50,843 nt of DNA from Bacteroidota bacterium (GTDB lineage: Bacteria > Bacteroidota > Rhodothermia > Rhodothermales > Bin80), in contig JAPOTS010000116.1 in the NCBI GenBank assembly GCA_026709065.1, positions 1 through 50,843 on the forward strand, read 5' to 3'. Within the stretch, counting starts at the first letter, position 1. Each line of letters begins with the position of its first letter. This document shows positions 42,128 through 50,843 of this stretch, piece after piece. Below the pieces are notes generated by a model, which did not search any database, had not been told where the DNA came from, and saw nothing but the letters and a program-made list of their open reading frames with translations. Both the position numbers and the translations under genes were made by a program.

Positions 42128-43319
42128 TGCACCAAATCAAAATGGACGCTTTGGCCCTTATGGCGGTGCCTTCGTGCCAGAGATCCTTATCCCTGAATTA
42201 AATGCCCTTGAAGAAGCGTTTGAACAATCATGGGCTGATGAATCATTTCTGAATCAATATCGCTGTTTGCTTCATTCCTACGTTGGTCGACCGACATCTC
42301 TTACATATGCCGAAAGACTGAGCCATGAATTAGGACGGGGACAAATTTTCCTTAAACGCGAAGATCTCTGTCACAGTGGTGCTCACAAGATCAATAATAC
42401 CATAGGGCAGATCTTAATAGCCCGTCACATGGGGAAGACAAGAATCATTGCTGAAACCGGTGCTGGTCAGCATGGAGTTGCTACTGCAACCATTGCTGCG
42501 CGATTCGGAATGACTTGTATTATATATATGGGAGCCGAGGATATGTCGCGTCAGGCCTTGAATGTCAAGCGGATGCGTCTCTTGGGTGCAGAGGTTCGCC
42601 CAACTACCTGTGGAAGTCAGACTCTAAAAGACGCAACTAATGAAGCAATCCGTGATTGGGTCTCAAATCCAAGAGATACTTTCTATATCATTGGTTCTGT
42701 CGTTGGCCCTCATCCCTACCCCAAAATGGTGAGAACTTTCCAATCTGTGATTGGTGAAGAGGTTCACAGCCAACTTCGGCAGCTTTCCAGTAAAGCTGTC
42801 CCTGATGTTCTCGTTGCATGTGTTGGTGGTGGATCCAATGCAATTGGATTATTTTATCCATTTATTGATTATCAGGATGTCACGATGTATGGCGTAGAGG
42901 CAGCTGGTGAAGGGCTTCATGGTCGACATGCGGCAACGCTTTCCACTGGCGATATTGGTGTCCTTCATGGTGCAATGAGCTATCTATTACAAGATGAGGA
43001 TGGGCAGATTTCACTTGCCCATTCAATCTCAGCGGGCCTGGATTATCCTGGTGTTGGACCAGAACACTCTTGGCTTAAAGATATAGGGCGCGTCAAGTAT
43101 ATATCCGAGACCGATCATGCCGCACTCCGAGCTGTTTCTCTTTTATCCAGAACAGAAGGAATTATTCCTGCTCTTGAAACAGCTCATGCTATCGCAGCCT
43201 TGGAGAAAGTTGTCAATGAAGTTGATACCGATTCTGTGATAGTGGTCAACTGTTCTGGGCGCGGTGATAAAGATATGCAAACGATTATGGAGCACGATGA
43301 AATCACGACTATCTTCTAA
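42117..43319 (+). CDS. trpB: Tryptophan synthase beta subunit
   Basis: PLP enzyme joining indole and serine; partner of TrpA. From ATG 42117 it has 400 residues. It opens with [13 protein letters not shown], holds PLP on Lys91 in [13 protein letters not shown], and has the base-binding [16 protein letters not shown], the phosphate loop [16 protein letters not shown] and the end segment [11 protein letters not shown]. It overlaps trpF by 11 bases and trpA by 23 bases. All residues of a classical TrpB1 appear present. Confidence 0.97.
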   Translation: MSYDAPNQNGRFGPYGGAFVPEILIPELNALEEAFEQSWADESFLNQYRCLLHSYVGRPTSLTYAERLSHELGRGQIFLKREDLCHSGAHKINNTIGQILIARHMGKTRIIAETGAGQHGVATATIAARFGMTCIIYMGAEDMSRQALNVKRMRLLGAEVRPTTCGSQTLKDATNEAIRDWVSNPRDTFYIIGSVVGPHPYPKMVRTFQSVIGEEVHSQLRQLSSKAVPDVLVACVGGGSNAIGLFYPFIDYQDVTMYGVEAAGEGLHGRHAATLSTGDIGVLHGAMSYLLQDEDGQISLAHSISAGLDYPGVGPEHSWLKDIGRVKYISETDHAALRAVSLLSRTEGIIPALETAHAIAALEKVVNEVDTDSVIVVNCSGRGDKDMQTIMEHDEITTIF

Positions 43320-44109
43320 GCTCAATTCCCTCAAAAAGAGGGATAAGAAAGCTATGGGAATCTTTCTCACAAGTGGCTTTCCAACACCTTCAGATACCAA
43401 TCAATTACTGAAAGCCGTTGATCAAGGTGGGGCTGACTTTATTGAATTAGGTATGCCTCATAGCGATCCACTCGCGGAAGGACTTCCTATTCAGTATTCC
43501 AGTGCAACTGCACTTCGCTCAGGAACAACAATGAAAACGACTCTTGAAGCAGTCAATAACTTCAGACAAACGAGCGATACACCTCTCTTGCTAATGGGGT
43601 ATATCAATCCAATTTTGAAGTTTGGAATAGCTAAGTTTTGCGAACATGCCTCGGCCTGTGGAGCTGACGGGTTGATTATTCCCGATTTACCTCCGCAAGA
43701 AGCATCACTGCTTCAGGAAGAAGCACACAAAAATGGACTTGGCCTTGTGTTTCTTGTTGCTCCTAACACATCAACCGAGCGTATGAAACAAATTGATCAG
43801 CTGTCTGATGGATTTGTGTATTGCATTTCAATTACTGGACTCACTGGTTCAGAACTTCGAGGGCAGCAGAATTCAATTAATTCCTACTTAGAGCATGCCC
43901 GACAGGTCATTACCCACAATCACTTAATGGTAGGCTTCGGGATTCAATCTTCTGCAGATGCTTCCCAGCTGTCAAAACATACCGATGGATTCATTGTCGG
44001 CTCTGCGGTCATCAAAGAGATTGAACGTTTGTGGGCTTCTCAGGAAATCCCTTTGCCTGATCGTCAAGAGGCGCTTGTAGAGTTTGTGCGCTCGCTCAAA
44101 CAATCATAA
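43297..44109 (+). CDS. trpA: Tryptophan synthase alpha subunit with altered active site
   Basis: Cleaves indole-3-glycerol phosphate to indole, which is channelled to TrpB. From ATG 43297 it has 270 residues in a TIM barrel. The general catalytic Glu is Glu50 in [15 protein letters not shown]. The second acid, Asp60 of Salmonella in the invariant PLADGP, is Glu61 here, and the next residues are GLPIQ in place of GPxIQ. Elsewhere the family is intact: [49 protein letters not shown] and IVGSAVI. The start overlaps trpB by 23 bases. The lipoprotein gene follows after four bases. Confidence 0.95.
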   Translation: MKSRLSSKLNSLKKRDKKAMGIFLTSGFPTPSDTNQLLKAVDQGGADFIELGMPHSDPLAEGLPIQYSSATALRSGTTMKTTLEAVNNFRQTSDTPLLLMGYINPILKFGIAKFCEHASACGADGLIIPDLPPQEASLLQEEAHKNGLGLVFLVAPNTSTERMKQIDQLSDGFVYCISITGLTGSELRGQQNSINSYLEHARQVITHNHLMVGFGIQSSADASQLSKHTDGFIVGSAVIKEIERLWASQEIPLPDRQEALVEFVRSLKQS

Positions 44110-44113
44110 TAGC

Positions 44114-45235
44114 ATGCTACGACTCATCATTCTAATGTTGGCATCTATTGGATGCATAGGATGTAGTGATGGAGGCTTATTTGGGGGCGATTTTCGCCCT
44201 GATGCAACTGGCTTAGAAGGCCAAATCACTGTTATCATTGATTCAACCCTTTGGAATGGTGCAGTAGGTGAAGCCTTGAATTTACATATCGGCAATGCAA
44301 TAGAGACCCTTCCAGCAGTAGAACCTGAATTTGATCTGGTCACCCTTGGATTGACATCTAATGCCACCTTTGACATGGCCAAAGATCGAAAAAATGTATT
44401 GTTTGTGGGGCTTATTGAAGACTCTACATCCCATCCGATCGCACCAGAATCGCAATATCTAAATGCTATTTTCAGCGATGATTCAGTGCGGCAAATGATT
44501 GAAACTGGCACACCTGCCCTTGTTGCTCGTCCTAATCAGTGGAGGCGAAGTCAATTAGTATATTATTTAGCAGGGGCTTCCCGAGATGATCTGGTTGAAT
44601 CAATTGAGGAGCATTCATTTCAAATTCGATATCATTACAACGAAATCTCGAGACAACGCCTTCATCGTGATATGTTTGACATTGGTCGACAACATGATTT
44701 AGAGAAAACTCTCATGACGCGTCATGGATTTGCTGTCCACGGGCAACATGATTATTTTATTGCAATTGATACTACCCAATTTGTTTGGCTTCGCCGAACA
44801 CTAACAGATACATGGAGAAGTTTGTTTGTGTATTATGAAGACGATGCTAACCCTTCTAAATTGAATTCACAGTGGATTATTCGTGCACGTGATGAGCTTA
44901 CACAGCGCTACATTGGAGGGACCGCAGGAGGATGGATTGAGGTTGATCGTCGTCGCCCTATGACCGCTGAAGAAATTAATTTTCAGGGCCGATATGCCAT
45001 TGAATTACGCGGTCTATGGCATATGGTTGGACAAGAAGATGGACGTAAATTTCCATTTGGAATGGGTGGCCCATTTGTCACCTACGCGTTTTATGATGAG
45101 CCTACCAACAGACTTTATCTCATTGACGGAATGGTGTTTGCCCCAAATTTTTCAAAACGCGAATTCCTGCGTCAAATGGAAGTGATTGCTCACACATTTC
45201 GCACGCTTAAAGAGCAAGAACGTGAAACTAGTTAG
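44114..45235 (+). CDS. DUF4837 lipoprotein
   Basis: A 373-residue protein of the DUF4837 family, found in Bacteroidota and relatives; function unknown. The ATG at 44114 gives a lipoprotein signal with a lipobox-type Cys in SIGCIGC (residues 12-18), so it is probably membrane-anchored and a substrate for Lnb. Visible blocks include RPNQWRRSQLVYYL, KTLMTRHGFAVH, RRPMTAEEINFQGRYAIELRGLW and GPFVTYAFYDEPTNRLYLIDGMVFAP. It is four bases from the trpA stop and overlaps the next gene by 14 bases. Confidence 0.9.
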   Translation: MLRLIILMLASIGCIGCSDGGLFGGDFRPDATGLEGQITVIIDSTLWNGAVGEALNLHIGNAIETLPAVEPEFDLVTLGLTSNATFDMAKDRKNVLFVGLIEDSTSHPIAPESQYLNAIFSDDSVRQMIETGTPALVARPNQWRRSQLVYYLAGASRDDLVESIEEHSFQIRYHYNEISRQRLHRDMFDIGRQHDLEKTLMTRHGFAVHGQHDYFIAIDTTQFVWLRRTLTDTWRSLFVYYEDDANPSKLNSQWIIRARDELTQRYIGGTAGGWIEVDRRRPMTAEEINFQGRYAIELRGLWHMVGQEDGRKFPFGMGGPFVTYAFYDEPTNRLYLIDGMVFAPNFSKREFLRQMEVIAHTFRTLKEQERETS

Positions 45236-45548
45236 TTTTTTATTCACCTCTGTGCTCATAGTTATTATTGGATGCGCTCCTTCTCCTGAAGAATTAGGAA
45301 ATACGCTGACCGATAGTTTAGTGATTGAGGTATTCGTGGATATAAATCTGATCAATGCGCGTGCTGAACTTGGATATGGAAATATTGATATAACTTTAGA
45401 TTCTATCCTTTCCTATCATGGTCTTTCTCAAACTGAGTATGACCAACAAATTGATTACTACGTGCGACACCCCGATACCTACACGGCAGTCTTAAATCAG
45501 GTGACACAACGTATGGCAGAGGAGTCAAGAGCAATATCAGGTTTTTAG
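45222..45548 (+). CDS. Small DUF4296-like lipoprotein
   Basis: A 108-residue lipoprotein starting at GTG 45222, with a short signal ending in the lipobox VIIGC (residues 14-18). The body has SLVIEVFVDINLINARAEL, the pattern of the DUF4296 family in which a helix precedes a Tyr/Leu-rich tail (YHGLSQTEYDQQIDYYVRHPD). Function unknown. The start overlaps the DUF4837 stop by 14 bases. I prefer GTG over ATG 45186 because the latter would place extra charged residues before the signal. Confidence 0.75.
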   Translation: MKLVSFLFTSVLIVIIGCAPSPEELGNTLTDSLVIEVFVDINLINARAELGYGNIDITLDSILSYHGLSQTEYDQQIDYYVRHPDTYTAVLNQVTQRMAEESRAISGF

Positions 45549-45563
45549 TACCCGCATATAGTG

Positions 45564-46592
45564 ATGCCAACTCCCCGCGTGGCAGTGATTATCGTTTCAT
45601 ATAATGGGCTTCCGATTGTCCAGAAATGCCTCCCTACTGTAGTTCAAACCAACTGGGAGAATCTGCAAATTATTTTTGTAGATAATCAATCTTCCGACCA
45701 ATCTGTTGAGTGGGTAACAGAAAATTTCCCGAAAATTAAGGTCATTCAACACCCCCAGAATTGGCTTTTTAGCCGTGCAAATAATGAAGTGATCCGTGCA
45801 ATTGAAGCCGATTATGTGGTTCTACTCAATAATGATGTAGCTGTATCGGAAGACTGGCTTACGACTTTGGTAAAGTATGCAGAGAAATTTCCGAAAGTCG
45901 GTGCTCTTCAACCAAAGATTTTACAATTTCATCAAAGGGATCATTTTGAATATGCCGGTGCATGTGGTGGATTTCTTGATCAATTAGGTTATCCTTTCGC
46001 GCGAGGGCGAATCTTTGAACATACTGAAAAAGATTGTGGGCAGTATGATCAGCCTATGTATATAGATTGGGCTAGTGGAGCTTCCATGCTCTTGCGATGT
46101 AGTGCGCTCAAAGATGTGGGGTTACTTGATGAACATTTTGGACTGCATATGGAAGAGATTGATCTATGCTGGAGATTGCGGCGGGCGGGTTATGATATTG
46201 GTGTGGAACCCAACAGTAAAGTCTATCACATTGGAGGTGCAACGCTTTCAAGAAATAGTAGTCGCAAGTTGTATTACAATATTCGTAATAGCCTCTTAAT
46301 GTTATATAAAAATTTACCTCGTGGGCATTTTCACCGTGTTTTCTTCCAACGAATGATCATAGATCATTGTGCTGCCTTGGCATGGTTTCTTTCTGGAAAA
46401 TGGCACCATGCGAGATCTGTCATTCAAGGGTATCTTGATGCTCATAAGCTACGTCATCATTACCAGCCACCAGGCGCTACTGAGGCATCTACTTCCTATC
46501 GAGGCCGAATTTTAATTGATTATTTGTTATTTAGAAGAAAACTTTTTTCCGATCTACCTCAATCTAAATTTAGCCGTTCCATCAGCACTTAA
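45564..46592 (+). CDS. Family 2 glycosyltransferase
   Basis: A 342-residue GT2 enzyme of the rhamnosyltransferase-like type. It starts VAVIIVSYNGLPIVQKCL, has the nucleotide-binding VDNQSSDQS, the metal-binding LLNNDVAV, a QPKIL/GAC...G middle, WASGASMLLR, the catalytic ERLH-like GLHMEEIDLCWRLRRAG, and VYHIGGATL. A C-terminal basic segment may touch the membrane. The ATG at 45564 follows GTG 45561. It follows the DUF4296-like gene by 15 bases and ends the long plus-strand run. Acceptor sugar or lipid is unknown. Confidence 0.92.
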   Translation: MPTPRVAVIIVSYNGLPIVQKCLPTVVQTNWENLQIIFVDNQSSDQSVEWVTENFPKIKVIQHPQNWLFSRANNEVIRAIEADYVVLLNNDVAVSEDWLTTLVKYAEKFPKVGALQPKILQFHQRDHFEYAGACGGFLDQLGYPFARGRIFEHTEKDCGQYDQPMYIDWASGASMLLRCSALKDVGLLDEHFGLHMEEIDLCWRLRRAGYDIGVEPNSKVYHIGGATLSRNSSRKLYYNIRNSLLMLYKNLPRGHFHRVFFQRMIIDHCAALAWFLSGKWHHARSVIQGYLDAHKLRHHYQPPGATEASTSYRGRILIDYLLFRRKLFSDLPQSKFSRSIST

Positions 46593-46694
46593 ATCACGGA
46601 ATTCTACATCTCTCTATGGTAATTTTATCCAGAGTCAGATCAATCATTTCATTGAATTCCTATTTGCAGCTACCCTCATCTGACATGAATCAAT

Positions 46695-46726
46695 AAAAAA
46701 GGGGAGAAGCCTAATGACTTCCCCCC
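46695..46726 (-). terminator. Intrinsic terminator of groEL
   Basis: On the minus strand the sequence forms a nine-position stem (46726-46718 with 46709-46701, one mismatch, GC-rich base) with an eight-base loop, followed directly by six U residues (46700-46695). It lies 26 bases after the groEL stop, and 102 bases from the convergent glycosyltransferase stop. Confidence 0.85.
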
Positions 46727-46752
46727 TTGAAAATATCTGTAAGAGTAACGGC

Positions 46753-48420
<1,668 letters not shown>

Positions 48421-48436
48421 TTAGTTAAATGTCTGT

Positions 48437-48721
48437 TTATTGAATGATTCCGAGGATATCACTTTCACGCATGATCATGTAATCCTCATTGTCAAGTGTG
48501 ATCTCTGTTCCAGAGTACTTGCCATAGAGCACCGTATCGCCAGGTTTGACCGTCAAGTCAACTTTGGTCCCGTTCTCTACACGGCCAGGTCCAACGGCTA
48601 AAACCACGCCTCTTTGGGGCTTCTCCTTCGCTGTGTCAGGAATGTAAAGGCCGCTGGCAGTCTGCTCATCTGCATCCTGCGCCTGAACGACCACGCGATC
48701 ACTAAGGGGTTGAATATTCAT
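48437..48721 (-). CDS. groS: Co-chaperonin GroES (Hsp10)
   Basis: The lid of the GroEL chamber. The 94 residues carry [12 protein letters not shown] at the start, the mobile-loop segment [16 protein letters not shown], the roof [10 protein letters not shown] and the C-terminal [11 protein letters not shown]...[13 protein letters not shown]. First gene of the heat-shock operon; a CIRCE element begins 40 bases upstream of its start. Typical in length and sequence. Confidence 0.98.
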   Translation of the reverse strand: MNIQPLSDRVVVQAQDADEQTASGLYIPDTAKEKPQRGVVLAVGPGRVENGTKVDLTVKPGDTVLYGKYSGTEITLDNEDYMIMRESDILGIIQ

Positions 48722-48761
48722 AGATTTAAAGAGTTAAGTGAAATTGTAAAAGTTAAAATTA

Positions 48762-48788
48762 GTAGCACTCTCCAATGATAAGTGCTAA
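48762..48788. promoter_or_regulatory. CIRCE operator (HrcA site) of groES-groEL
   Basis: GTAGCACTC (48762-48770), nine bases, then AAGTGCTAA (48780-48788). The consensus is TTAGCACTC-N9-GAGTGCTAA, so each arm has one change and the spacing is exact. It lies upstream of groES. HrcA repression of the operon is expected; no hrcA gene is in the window. Confidence 0.9.
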
Positions 48789-48791
48789 CAA

Positions 48792-48827
48792 TCCCCCAAC
48801 AATAAGATTATGTCTTATCTTAGGGGA
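48792..48827. other. Large imperfect hairpin upstream of CIRCE
   Basis: An inner stem ATAAGA/TCTTAT (48802-48807 with 48813-48818) is nested in an outer TCCCC/GGGGA stem (48792-48796 with 48823-48827). It lies between the ATPase pseudogene and the CIRCE element. No U-tract follows on either strand, so its role (insulating structure, part of the promoter, or none) is unclear. Confidence 0.35.
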
Positions 48828-48897
48828 ATAAGTGAACTTGCAAAGAGTATGCCAGTAAGGTTTTGGTTAAAAATTACAACGGGTAGATGTCAAGGTG

Positions 48898-49677
48898 TCA
48901 GTTATATCTACTTGGATTGACAATTTGACGCATGATAAGACCTAGATTTGAGGCTGGAGTGTAAGTAGGCCTTGATTGAGGATTGATGTCTTGTTGATAT
49001 AACTCCCCTGCATTGCGTAACTGCTCAATCGTTAGCCAGTCGCGGATCACCGCATGCTCCTCCTGCAGTCCCAATGCCTCTATTTGATGGACGCAACCGC
49101 CCTTGAATCGGGACACGTCCATTTTTTTATTGACAATCTTGGTGATCCCTAACCCTGCGGTGAGAAGAACTACGGGCGCGCCGAGTAATCCGTCGTGAAT
49201 CGCATTTAGTGTGGAGGTCTCCTCCATCTCAACCTGCGCTGAAATTTTACGGAGAGTCTGTGCCTCATCAAACACTAGGATCACCCCCGACGGGGGTGCC
49301 TGTCGGCGCAGAAATTCTCCCGGTGTCGCGGAACCTGCGACCTCTTTGTCCACACCGCCAGAAAAGACTTTGATCTCCACCCCGCCCGATATCGTGCGGG
49401 TCACAGTATAGGACTTCTCCAGCGTCTGCGCCATCGCAGCTGGGCTCCATAGTTCCGGCCTCCCATGTTTGCCAGTACCCAGCCTTCGGACTCAGTGCAC
49501 ATCTGTGCAGAAGTGCAGACTTGCCTGCACCCGGCGCCCCTGTATCAGAAATGTCGTCCCCGCTTTTTTTGCATGTGCAGTAGCTAGTAGGCGGCGAAAG
49601 CACGCTCGGATGTCTACGCGCCCATGAAAGAACTCCGCAGGCCCGCGGTCCCCGTCATCGTAGAAGTGCGCCCCATT
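48898..49677 (-). pseudogene. Frameshifted AAA-type ATPase gene
   Basis: Pieces of one ATPase lie in three frames. The first (from 49677) reads GAHFYDDGDRGPAEFFHG and ends TFLIQG. The second resumes as APGAGKSALLHRCAL, the Walker A motif. The third (49434-48898) holds VILVFDEAQTLR, the Walker B motif, then APVVLLTAGLG and AVIRDWL. The first break is at a run of four G where five would restore the frame (CAGGGGCGCC near 49550); the second lies just before 49434. The first piece is also preceded by an in-frame stop without a start codon. After AVIRDWL the expected continuation is missing and an unrelated tail ends at 48898. It is GC-rich (36 of 60 in 49441-49500), suggesting acquisition and decay. 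A sequencing error at the G-run is possible. Confidence 0.8.
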
Positions 49678-50213
49678 TTATTGAGGGAGAGTCTAAAAAA
49701 GATGGGGGCTTAGCATGTACCTACCCTAAAGATATGGTTACGAGTCTTTGATGCGTAATTTAAAGCCTGCCTACTTGTTCCGCATACGAACCGTGCAAGC
49801 AACAACAAACGAGCGGGTCTAAGCGCCCGGCCAAATGTTTCTGGCTGATCAGGGGAATGCGCCTCTGCCTGAATCTGTGTCATATCATCAAATAATCGTA
49901 TGTACTCCAAAGATACACAATCCTTGTGCACATAATTTCAAACAATCGCCTGCCCCTGTATGTTGAGGGAGAAACAGTTACAGTCACCTATATAATTCTC
50001 AAAATAATGGTAGGGAGTCTCCCCTTCTATCTCATTATTTTTGGCGATATCCGATTAGAATCAGATTGCGTTTTAAATAGCCACCAAAATATTTTCAAGT
50101 GTCTCATTGAATATCTCTACCATCTGCAATTCATAGTATTCACCTGAAAATCAAACGTAGTTAATTCATTCTAACTGCATTGATTGGTGTATGCTTCAAG
50201 AATATTTTACAGC
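49678..50213. other. Degenerate intergenic region
   Basis: This 536-base stretch has no convincing complete gene. On the minus strand a 73-codon frame (49931-49710) includes PETFGRALRPARLLLLARFV and is moderately GC-rich; it may be a remnant of a mobile or decayed gene but matches nothing I recognise. The part from 49930 to 50213 is AT-rich and featureless. It separates the ATPase pseudogene from the OLD-like gene. Confidence 0.45.
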
Positions 50214-50843
50214 CTAATAAGAATCTTCTCTCCACTGCAAAAGAGTGTTTTCAAGGTCACTGACTAAAATCTGAATATCGCTATCGCTATGTTGAATCTC
50301 ATCATATGCCACTCGTTGGCATATCGTAGGAAGATTGATTTTGATCGCATCACAAAGTGTTCGTAGCTTCGTCTTAGCGATATTCGCAGGTGAATCGGAA
50401 GCCTCACTAAAGATTTGATCTATATTTGCGATTTGAGTGGCCAGATCATCTGTATTGAGATGCGATTCTTCAGAAATTGTATCTGTATGTGTCCGAAGTT
50501 TACTCCAAATCCATGTTTCAGGGCCTTCACTACCAGGCAAAAATAGAACTGGAACATTATAGTTGGCAGCTTCCCTAATCTTACTCGTCATTATGTCCTT
50601 CTGTTGGTCTCCGTCAAGAACGAAGACAAAATTCTCAACCATTCCGAAACTCTTAAAGGCTTTGGCATGTGTAGGAAATTCTCCTGCACCAGTGTTTCGC
50701 CCAATTTTTATTGTTTCCATTCGTATGCGCAGGCGAGGTATTAATACATCAAATATACCCCTCAATATAGCCTCCGCTATATTGTCTTGGGGTTGTTTCA
50801 AATCTTGTTGAAACTTTTGGTTCCATACGTGACTGATAGGGCA
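50214..50843 (-). CDS. OLD-like TOPRIM nuclease/ATPase, C-terminal part (cut by window edge)
   Basis: The frame is open to the right end of the window, so the 209 visible residues are the C-terminus of a longer gene; TTG 50801 is not its real start. Visible features are the strand-loop NFVFVLDGDQQKDIM with a TOPRIM-type DxD, preceded by a helix from KIGRNTGAG, then VPVLFLPGSEGPETWIWSKL, a block seen after the TOPRIM core in OLD-family and related AAA nucleases. The rest is helical. OLD-family nucleases couple an ABC-type ATPase to a TOPRIM nuclease and often act in phage defence, alone or with partners such as GajB. The ATPase half would lie beyond 50843, so the call is moderate. Confidence 0.6.
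   Translation of the reverse strand, partial: CPISHVWNQKFQQDLKQPQDNIAEAILRGIFDVLIPRLRIRMETIKIGRNTGAGEFPTHAKAFKSFGMVENFVFVLDGDQQKDIMTSKIREAANYNVPVLFLPGSEGPETWIWSKLRTHTDTISEESHLNTDDLATQIANIDQIFSEASDSPANIAKTKLRTLCDAIKINLPTICQRVAYDEIQHSDSDIQILVSDLENTLLQWREDSY

Noticed and set aside
49926..50147. A 73-codon plus-strand frame in the degenerate region
   Set aside because: AT-rich, hydrophobic by chance and without a recognisable domain or start signal.

Overview
The window looks like a chromosomal segment of a marine or saline member of the Bacteroidota/Rhodothermota (FCB) lineage. The markers are: an Lnb-type (DUF4105) lipoprotein N-acyltransferase; a PorZ-like double propeller protein with a type IX-secretion-style C-terminus; DUF4837 and DUF4296 lipoproteins; carboxypeptidase-regulatory-like exported proteins; sodium-coupled transporters (NhaC, AlsT family); and few recognisable Shine-Dalgarno sequences. 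Base composition is low in GC (24 of 60 in a row I counted, 45241-45300). This taxonomic reading is inference; there is no rRNA in the window.

Layout. 1-3 kb: a secreted helical protein of unknown function and a DUF4268 PD-(D/E)XK-type protein. 3-10 kb: nth-gpmI, divergent from lnb, whose 3' end runs antisense into a tRNA-Glu; then tRNA-His, a porZ-like gene and ribH. 10-18 kb (all minus): a small membrane protein, nhaC-alsT, then nrnA-pepA-pdxA. 18-21.6 kb: an SDR, a DinB/BstA-like protein and a 711-residue fusion of a GPP34 (GOLPH3-like) domain to a CYP51-like cytochrome P450, which is the most unusual gene here. 21.8-25.5 kb (plus): a phosphoribosyltransferase with no ordinary start codon, a Tat-exported aldo/keto reductase and two overlapping paralogous exported proteins. 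25.5-31.8 kb (minus): apbE followed by two exported Gfo/Idh/MocA oxidoreductases and three Tat-exported xylose-isomerase-like TIM barrels, a likely periplasmic sugar-oxidation cluster. 32-35.8 kb (minus): VKOR-thioredoxin fusion, transketolase and a small secreted protein.

35.9-46.6 kb (plus) is one long, tightly packed run: trpE, an unrecognised 158-residue gene, trpS, trpG, trpD, trpC, trpF, trpB, trpA, then DUF4837 and DUF4296 lipoproteins and a family 2 glycosyltransferase. All steps from chorismate to tryptophan and on to Trp-tRNA are encoded together. TrpA carries Glu where the family has its second catalytic acid (Asp60 of Salmonella). 46.7-48.8 kb (minus) is groES-groEL with a CIRCE operator and an intrinsic terminator. 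The right end (48.9-50.8 kb) is accessory: a frameshifted, GC-rich ATPase pseudogene, a degenerate stretch, and the C-terminal part of an OLD-like TOPRIM nuclease cut by the window edge.

No CRISPR array, insertion sequence, rRNA or prophage was seen. The main leads are the GPP34-P450 fusion with its SDR and DinB partners, the Tat-exported sugar cluster, trpS plus an orphan gene inside the trp operon, and the unusual TrpA active site.
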